DNA of 64,000 bases from Meandrina meandrites (lineage: Eukaryota > Cnidaria > Anthozoa > Scleractinia > Meandrinidae), in contig OY855906.1 of assembly GCA_963693305.1 (NCBI GenBank), forward strand, positions 11,774,102 through 11,838,101. Direction: 5' to 3'. A model generated the notes under the pieces. It ran no database searches, was not told where the DNA came from, and saw only the letters and a program-made list of their open reading frames with translations. The translations under genes and the position numbers were made by a program. Below, one piece after another: positions 57,861 to 64,000 of this stretch. Position 1 is the stretch's first letter, and the number at the start of each line of letters is the position of its first letter.

Positions 57861-60800
57861 CAGCGCTGACAAGATGGACAGAGCATTTTGTGTTGAAAGA
57901 GGGCAAAGTGGATAACATCAGTCTCCCAACTCGACATCGTCATCTTTCTGGTTGATATGTATAACAAAAGACGCAGCCATGCCAGTGACAAACTCATATT
58001 TATGAGGATCTTTGATGGACAGTATTTTTGTGGAGGATATTTCGTCTGATTTTAAAGACGTTATTATTATTATTCTCATTGCATTGTACATACTGACTTC
58101 TGGTCGCATGACTGTACCTCTACAACACAAATATGTTGTATGTAGTTTTTCAGAAACGTCCAGAATTAATATCCTGGAATAGGTGTCGTGCACAGCACCC
58201 TTTGCATAGTCCAACATCCAGTAACCACTGAGGAAAGAAAATACTTGATACCCGTACGTCTTTTGATGTTGTTGCCTTTAAACTGTGCCCAAAAGCAACC
58301 ACATTACCACAGCCTCTATTCTCCACACCCTCCTAGAGCAATTTAGTACGTGCTCAGCTGTACTCTATTGGAATTCCACGGACCTGATTGGTTCTCACGT
58401 TGTTTACTTATTACTGATAGCACATGATTGCATGCGTGTTGCTCTTTAGTGAGAATTTTACTTGATTTTTGGCTTTAGACTACATATAAAATTGACATTT
58501 GTACTTAAAAGTTTGAATCTTTGAATGGTAGTTTATTTCAGGTGTCAAAAATGCATGAACAATTCCAACTTCACCATCTAATTAGGCTCAATTTCCACCC
58601 CTTTGAGTCCAGTCTTTGTGTCTTCCCAAGAAGCACAGGGTTATTTCCCATACAGTGGTTGGTAATCGAGCCTACCATCCACCACAATCATTTAGGCATA
58701 ATATAAGTGATAAAAATTAATATATTTGTTTCAACTTTCTTGATTGATTTCTCATCTTGCATAAATTTAACTGTTATGTTATAATTATTACTGTCCATAC
58801 TTTGTTCAAAACCTTTTTGGCAAACATACGACTTCATTATGTGTGTAGATTCCTTTTTGTGTTACTTCATTATTATTAAAAAATTGTAGATTATTATTTA
58901 TTACCAATAAAGAAGAAATATTCATTCTGAGAAGAGTTGTTATGAAACTCCTTGCCAGGGTCTCTCTTCTTTGCAACCCTGGTGCCTTTGTCACTGTCAA
59001 AGCAAGGCTCCCTCTTGCAATAGCTTGTTTCAGGCATTCAGTTAGTTGGGGCCCCAGGGGAGAGGGGGGGGGGGGGGTGGCACTTAAGGGAAGTTTGGGT
59101 GGGGGTGTGGCACCAAGTCCTTCAAATTCTGATTCATTTGTTTAAGACGAGGCCATTTTTCATGACCCTGATCGAGGGTGCAGCCCAATTGTAACACCCA
59201 ATGTGTCCAAATAAAAAATACATATCTCTTGCATACATTTAAAGGGGTATGGATAATTTCTGGTACAGCAATGTTGATTTTACAGATCTTTCCCAACTCC
59301 TTGTCTCCTGATTCAAATTTGTTTGCAACGAAAGAGAAGAAAGACCTCTGGGGTCAGGGACAATATGAGATAACGTATTTTCAAATAACTTATTCACGCT
59401 TGTGTTTGTTTTATTGTTGCTAATAAATTAACATGAATTTCTCGTTACAAGTGTTACTGAAGAAACCAAGAAATTAATACATCTGATGCAAAAACAAGAA
59501 AAAAAAATTTAAATTAACATTGTATGTTGATAACATTCAATGAAAACACACCCAAACACCGATACTTATTTACAACTTGTACTTAAGGTGGCTTACTACA
59601 GTTTTGAGGGGGTAAACTCTTGTAAGATAGCTTAAAATGTCCAGAAAGGTTTTAGCTTTCACTTATTACTGTTTGTGCATCCTACAACCAATTTATGCGA
59701 CATTTGAGCAATATAGATGCTAATAAACAGCCAAAATTGATATCCGAGTGCTTAAGAGGAGACTGGGCACTAGTAGTTTCAATGGCGTTTTTCTCAAAAT
59801 CTGCCTGTATGACCTTGCCTCAAAAAATTCAGAAATTAGAAATTGAATCAGATAAAACATTCATGCAAAATAAATTAAAAATCTGTAAGACAGATTTTTT
59901 GCAAATTAGGAAAATATTTAAAAGATAGCTCAAAATCTGTCTTACGGATTTTTTTGGCAGTTGACACGATTCACCCCAGAAAATTAATCGTGAAAATTTC
60001 ATTATGGGTTGTACGGTAGGTTTTTGAGAAATTTTGAGCCAAAGTCAGGTTTTTACGACCACCGATGAGAATTGAATTGCGCATGCCCTTTTATTTGAGT
60101 GCGTGCTCTTATGACGCCACACGATATGAGCGATGAAAAAGCAAACTAGAACTCCTCTGTCGGTTGTTTATCAACCTGTCTGTAGTATTGTTTTCGTCCT
60201 ATGACATGTCTAAAACCTTCTGAAGCTTTCTGAAACTGTTAACTTTCGAATGAAGGGCTCACACTTGTTTTTGTTTCCTTTGGTGTTGCTCGCGAAAGCT
60301 CTGCAAGCGCGAGCAATTTTGACATCAGGCAGGTGAATCGTAGCGCACGTTCTTGCCTCGTAAAAACTGAAGTAAGCCACCTTAAGCTAACTTCCCTTTC
60401 ATGCTCTCCAAAAATTGGAATGCTGATGCACAACATGCTTCCTGGAGACCTTTCCTTATTTTAGACCAAAAGTACCCCCCCCTCCTCTTTTTTTCAGACC
60501 CAAAATTTGATACCCTATAGTATTTCAGGCCAAACTTTACCTAGGAACTGCTTTAGTTTGCGTAAACATATGAAAAGGACTTTGAATGTCAATAAAATCA
60601 CACTGCTAAATGATAAAAAAATAGTTTCTTCTAAGAATCATATCTAATTGCTGACCATTCTTGAAGTTAAACTTATTCAATTTACCTTCACTGCCACTGG
60701 ATTAAGACCCACTTTCATCACTATGTTTTGTGGTCATTTGTTTTTGTTTAATAAATAAAACTGTGTGATCAAGCTGATCCAATATTCTACTCCTGATACA

Positions 60801-61572
60801 GTGCACTTGATTATAAATAATTTAGTTGCTTAATTAAATAACTTGGTATTCACGCCAATGTCAAGAGAACATCATCATATAAGATATGAGACTCCATGTA
60901 AAATGTTTGCAGGATGAAAATGGGCCTTTAAGTTCTGCTTTCATTAATTTGCACTATGACAAACCAACAAAAAGACATAAAAAAAAATAATCAAAACTTG
61001 ATCAAGTGGTGGTAGTGTGATGTTGTTAGCCTCCAAATTGGGACTAGCAATGCAAACCCTTTTCTATACACATTCCACTCCCAGCTGGCAGGAATAGCGA
61101 TGGGACGGCACGCCATCCACGTCCAAACCACCAGCTGGAGGGATGAACACTGCAATACTCTGCGTAAATGTACAAGCAAATCAGTAACCTCGCTTTACCT
61201 TAAATTTGTAATAACACCTAAACCAGACAGGTCACAAGAACAAACAATGTGATCAGCTCAAAACATGGCCTGACTTGGCTCAAAACTAATTTCTGCCAGA
61301 CAGAGTTATATACTGTACTGGAAAATCATTACTGAGAATTTCAATGGTAGCCATTATATTCTTCACCTTTACCCCCTGAAGAGTAAAAAGTCACACCCAA
61401 TTGGACTGTATGTATGTTGACAGAATATCCTTCACTTTCTATTCAGAGACTGAAGTGAAAATGTTATGAGAAAGAGGAGTTCCCCTGATCAACCCACTCA
61501 CAGCTGTAGTGTTGAAACATAAAAAAATAATTTAAAATAGCTGCAACAACAGCTTTAAGCGATTTTCTAGCC
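57861..61572. other. Tail-to-tail intergenic region, KDM1A to DNAJB
   Basis: No gene supported. A candidate KDM1A poly(A) signal AATAAA lies at 58906-58911, about 1 kb after the stop. A TTAA element covers 59583-60385. A G14 run lies near 59064-59077 and a C-rich stretch near 60475-60482. A short frame on the minus strand near 61170-61060 has no recognisable domain. Confidence 0.5.
59583..60385. mobile_element. TTAA-flanked MITE with GGTGGCTTACTACAG ends
   Basis: The left end TTAAGGTGGCTTACTACAG and the right end CTGAAGTAAGCCACCTTAA are inverted over about 23 bp with one mismatch. Length 803 bp. Its ends and size resemble the element at 55945-56788, so the two are probably members of one superfamily. 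No transposase frame. Confidence 0.8.
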
Positions 61573-64000
61573 TCACTCAGGTAAAGCACTTTTGAGCAAG
61601 TCAATACTAGCTGAGGAAAGTTCCTTCGGAAACACGACTTCAAACTCTACCATCATATCCGCACGTTGATTAAGCTTCTTGGGTAATGGTAGACCTTCAC
61701 CTTTGATACGCCGTTTTGCTCCAGGTCTGATAATAGAGGTTAGAGGGATATTGATTGTCCTTCCATCCAATGTGGGTACCGGCACTGAAGATGCCGTGGT
61801 GTACCCTGTAAGAGCATCTCTTAGGGACACCTGGGCAATATAAAGAATGTTGTTATCGTGATCGCGTTTGAAGTAAGCATGTGGTTTGTCCTTGATTGTA
61901 AAGATGATATCTGCGGGAGCAGTGTGCGGCTTTTGATCTCCTTCCTCTGGGAAAGTGATTTTTGTTCCCTCTTTCCAGCCCTTTCTTACATCAATTGTGA
62001 GAATTTTATCTTCTGTGTGAGTTGTCACTCTGTCAGGATTCAAAACCTTTTTAATGATTTTCAGTTTCTTTGTAGTTCCGTCCAGGAGCTCCTCTAGGGT
62101 CACCATGAGGTATTTTTCAATCGGAGGATCCTGGGCCTTTTTGCGGGAAAATGATTGCATGTCTTCAAAAGATGACGACCTCTGTCGATTGAAGTTAGGA
62201 TGCATCTGTTGGTGGAACGATTGATGGAAACCTCCAACATCAGCAAAGTCTGTTCCTCCAAATGCACCAGGCATACCAAATCCATGATCAAACATTCCTG
62301 AAAGAAAACAAATCGTTTAATACAATTAGTTGATTCACTGTGGCTCATGAAATGGTTTTTTTGTATATATCTTATGCTTTAAATTTACTCTTGTAAGTTG
62401 AGCTTAATTCTGACTGATAGCTTAATCAACTAACTGACTAACTTACTTTGAAACCCCCTAAAAAATAGACGTTACTTATAAATCCCTGCCTATGGAAATT
62501 TGTCCCTGTCGCCCTTGAAATTAAAATTTGACATAAAATTATCCTTGCTGTTGATTCGAGAATGCACATTCCAAGATTCAATTAACAGCTTGAACTTTCT
62601 AGATTCATCTTTGAACAGAAAAATATCTACATCAACAGAAGATCTCAAAAACAAGCACTGAATATTAAAAAATGTGTAAATGATAGATAAATCTAGAATG
62701 ATCGCTAGAAATCTAGAAATCTAGAATGATCGCTCACAATATTTTTCACAGTTTTTTTAAACTTTTGTCTGAAATAAATTGAATCCTTTTGTAATCATAA
62801 AAGATTTCCAGAACATGCAAATGCTTTGTTGAGAAGAATCTAGCTTTCACATATCAACAAGATGTTTCTTAAAAATGAGGCCTTAACCAGACAAAAGTAG
62901 GAAGCAGCGTTCATGAAACTTGATATAGGCCGCATATATTTCAAACCAGAAGTTTAATTACAACCAAACAAACAAGTAAGAATTAAGGAAGAAATACCCA
63001 AATTAAAATCTTTTAGAGGGATCGAAAGTAAAAGGAAGGAGGAGGCAAATTTTCAAAACAAAATCTATTTTACTTTCATGTCACACCTGAATTACGAGGT
63101 TAACCCAGATAACCTAATGTATCTTTGTAAACAACATAAAACGTTCTAGATTCTTCCAAGATTCTTTTTGTAAAAGAAGGACTCATAAAAGAATAGTTAA
63201 AAATTGAAATAAAAGTACCTCTTCAAAATGTTTAAAGCGAGTAAAAGTTTTTTTTTTTAAATGAGCAATCCAAGCTGTATTTTAAAACCATAAATTTTAA
63301 CAAAATCCACCAAAGTTTCCCATGATTTTCCATGTGACTGCCACCTTTTATAATAGTAGCAGTTCACTATTGTTTAACAGTAAAAAAGGGTATTTATAAA
63401 TATTGCTTGAAAACAAAAATATTTACATTATTGCAAACCACAAGTGTATAACAATTAGCTTCTAACAATTATGACATATTTTAAGGAAATAAAAACAAAT
63501 AACTAAAGTTAACTGAATAGATGTAGTAATTATGTTTGAAACACTGTCAAAGCTGTCAGCAATTGAAATAATTATTCTAGTGGTTTCAATGAGCCCCCAA
63601 ATAATTTTATGAGAACTGTAGCCGCACGCTTGAGTGAAAGCAATCCAAAGCATTTCAGAAAACACGGCTCAATTCAAAATTAAATTTTGCACTTTCAAAC
63701 GTGTGGGTCCAAATAGTGTATGATTAATAAGAGAATATGTCAAAGAATTTGTCATAAAGTGAAGTCGAATATAAACAAGGAAGCCCTCTCAATACAGTAA
63801 TCTTAAGCTGAAAAAAATATTTCTTATATTGAGGTACAGTTTAACCACTAAGCATACGTATAAACATAATATTTTAGCACGATAAAATAAGCTTAAAACT
63901 AAAGCTTGACATTTTAAATAATGTAGTCTAGTTACCCCTGAAAGGATCTTCTCTTCCAAATACTCTTGAAAATGTGGACATCGGATCTCCGTGGAACGTG
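61573..64000 (-). CDS. DNAJB: Class II J-protein, DNAJB1/4/5-like (partial, 5' end outside window)
   Basis: Two coding exons are visible on the minus strand: 64000-63936 (open at the window edge) and 62297-61573, joined by a GT-AG phase-1 intron of 1,638 bp. The first piece encodes FHGDPMSTFSRVFGREDPF, the region after the Gly/Phe segment in DNAJB1. The second encodes a Gly/Phe/His-rich stretch and both C-terminal beta domains ([40 protein letters not shown]), ending in SALPE. The J domain with HPD must lie beyond 64000. The intron is at the same place and phase as in the DNAJB gene at 2712-5628. Between ALTG and VPTLDGR it has about four residues more (YTTASS region) than its two paralogues here. 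Likely a cytosolic Hsp70 partner; promoter not visible, so inducibility is unknown. Confidence 0.93.

Noticed and set aside
60991..61179. Minus-strand segment resembling a terminal exon (IPPAGGLDVDGVPSHRYS)
   Set aside because: An acceptor-like site precedes it, but there is no upstream exon to join and I recognise no family.

Overview
This is eukaryotic DNA, most likely from a cnidarian and probably a stony coral. The genes have short exons in long AT-rich introns with GT-AG splice sites. Intergenic and intronic DNA is packed with short inverted-repeat elements and tRNA-derived SINEs. The encoded proteins are animal families (KDM1A/LSD1, TMEM181, class II DNAJB, BAG-domain proteins). The species cannot be fixed from sequence alone.

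Layout. At 1.3-14.2 kb lie four Hsp70 co-chaperone genes in mirror-image order: BAG (minus, 1295-2029), DNAJB (plus, 2712-5628), then DNAJB (minus, 11739-12776), BAG (plus, 13317-14162). Each BAG gene is head-to-head with a DNAJB gene across a short intergenic region (682 and 540 bp) that carries heat-shock elements. These include a contiguous six-unit array directly upstream of a TATA box. A J-protein starts the Hsp70 ATPase cycle and a BAG protein releases nucleotide, so each pair looks like a heat-inducible module for the two halves of the cycle. A 285-residue coiled-coil orphan follows at 16197-17054 (minus).

From 17 to 24 kb there is a gene-poor stretch with a diverged tandem duplication and several MITEs. 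TMEM181 (minus, 23969-36254) could be reconstructed as 18 coding exons giving 479 residues; one of its introns is a textbook U12-type AT-AC intron. After a 4.2 kb divergent intergenic region comes KDM1A/LSD1 (plus, 40410-57860), reconstructed as 17 exons giving 817 residues with SWIRM, tower and split amine-oxidase domains intact. At the right edge is a third DNAJB gene (minus, 61573 to beyond 64000), cut by the window end.

Non-coding content. I find more than a dozen terminal-inverted-repeat elements. Several are bounded by TTAA, and one has 285-bp arms about 93% alike inside a KDM1A intron. There are also tRNA-like SINE copies, a LINE 3' remnant, a GAGGTGTCTGT minisatellite and long homopolymer G or C runs. 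No rRNA, functional tRNA, CRISPR, virus or toxin gene was seen. All homology statements rest on recognition of protein families and hand splicing, not on database searches.
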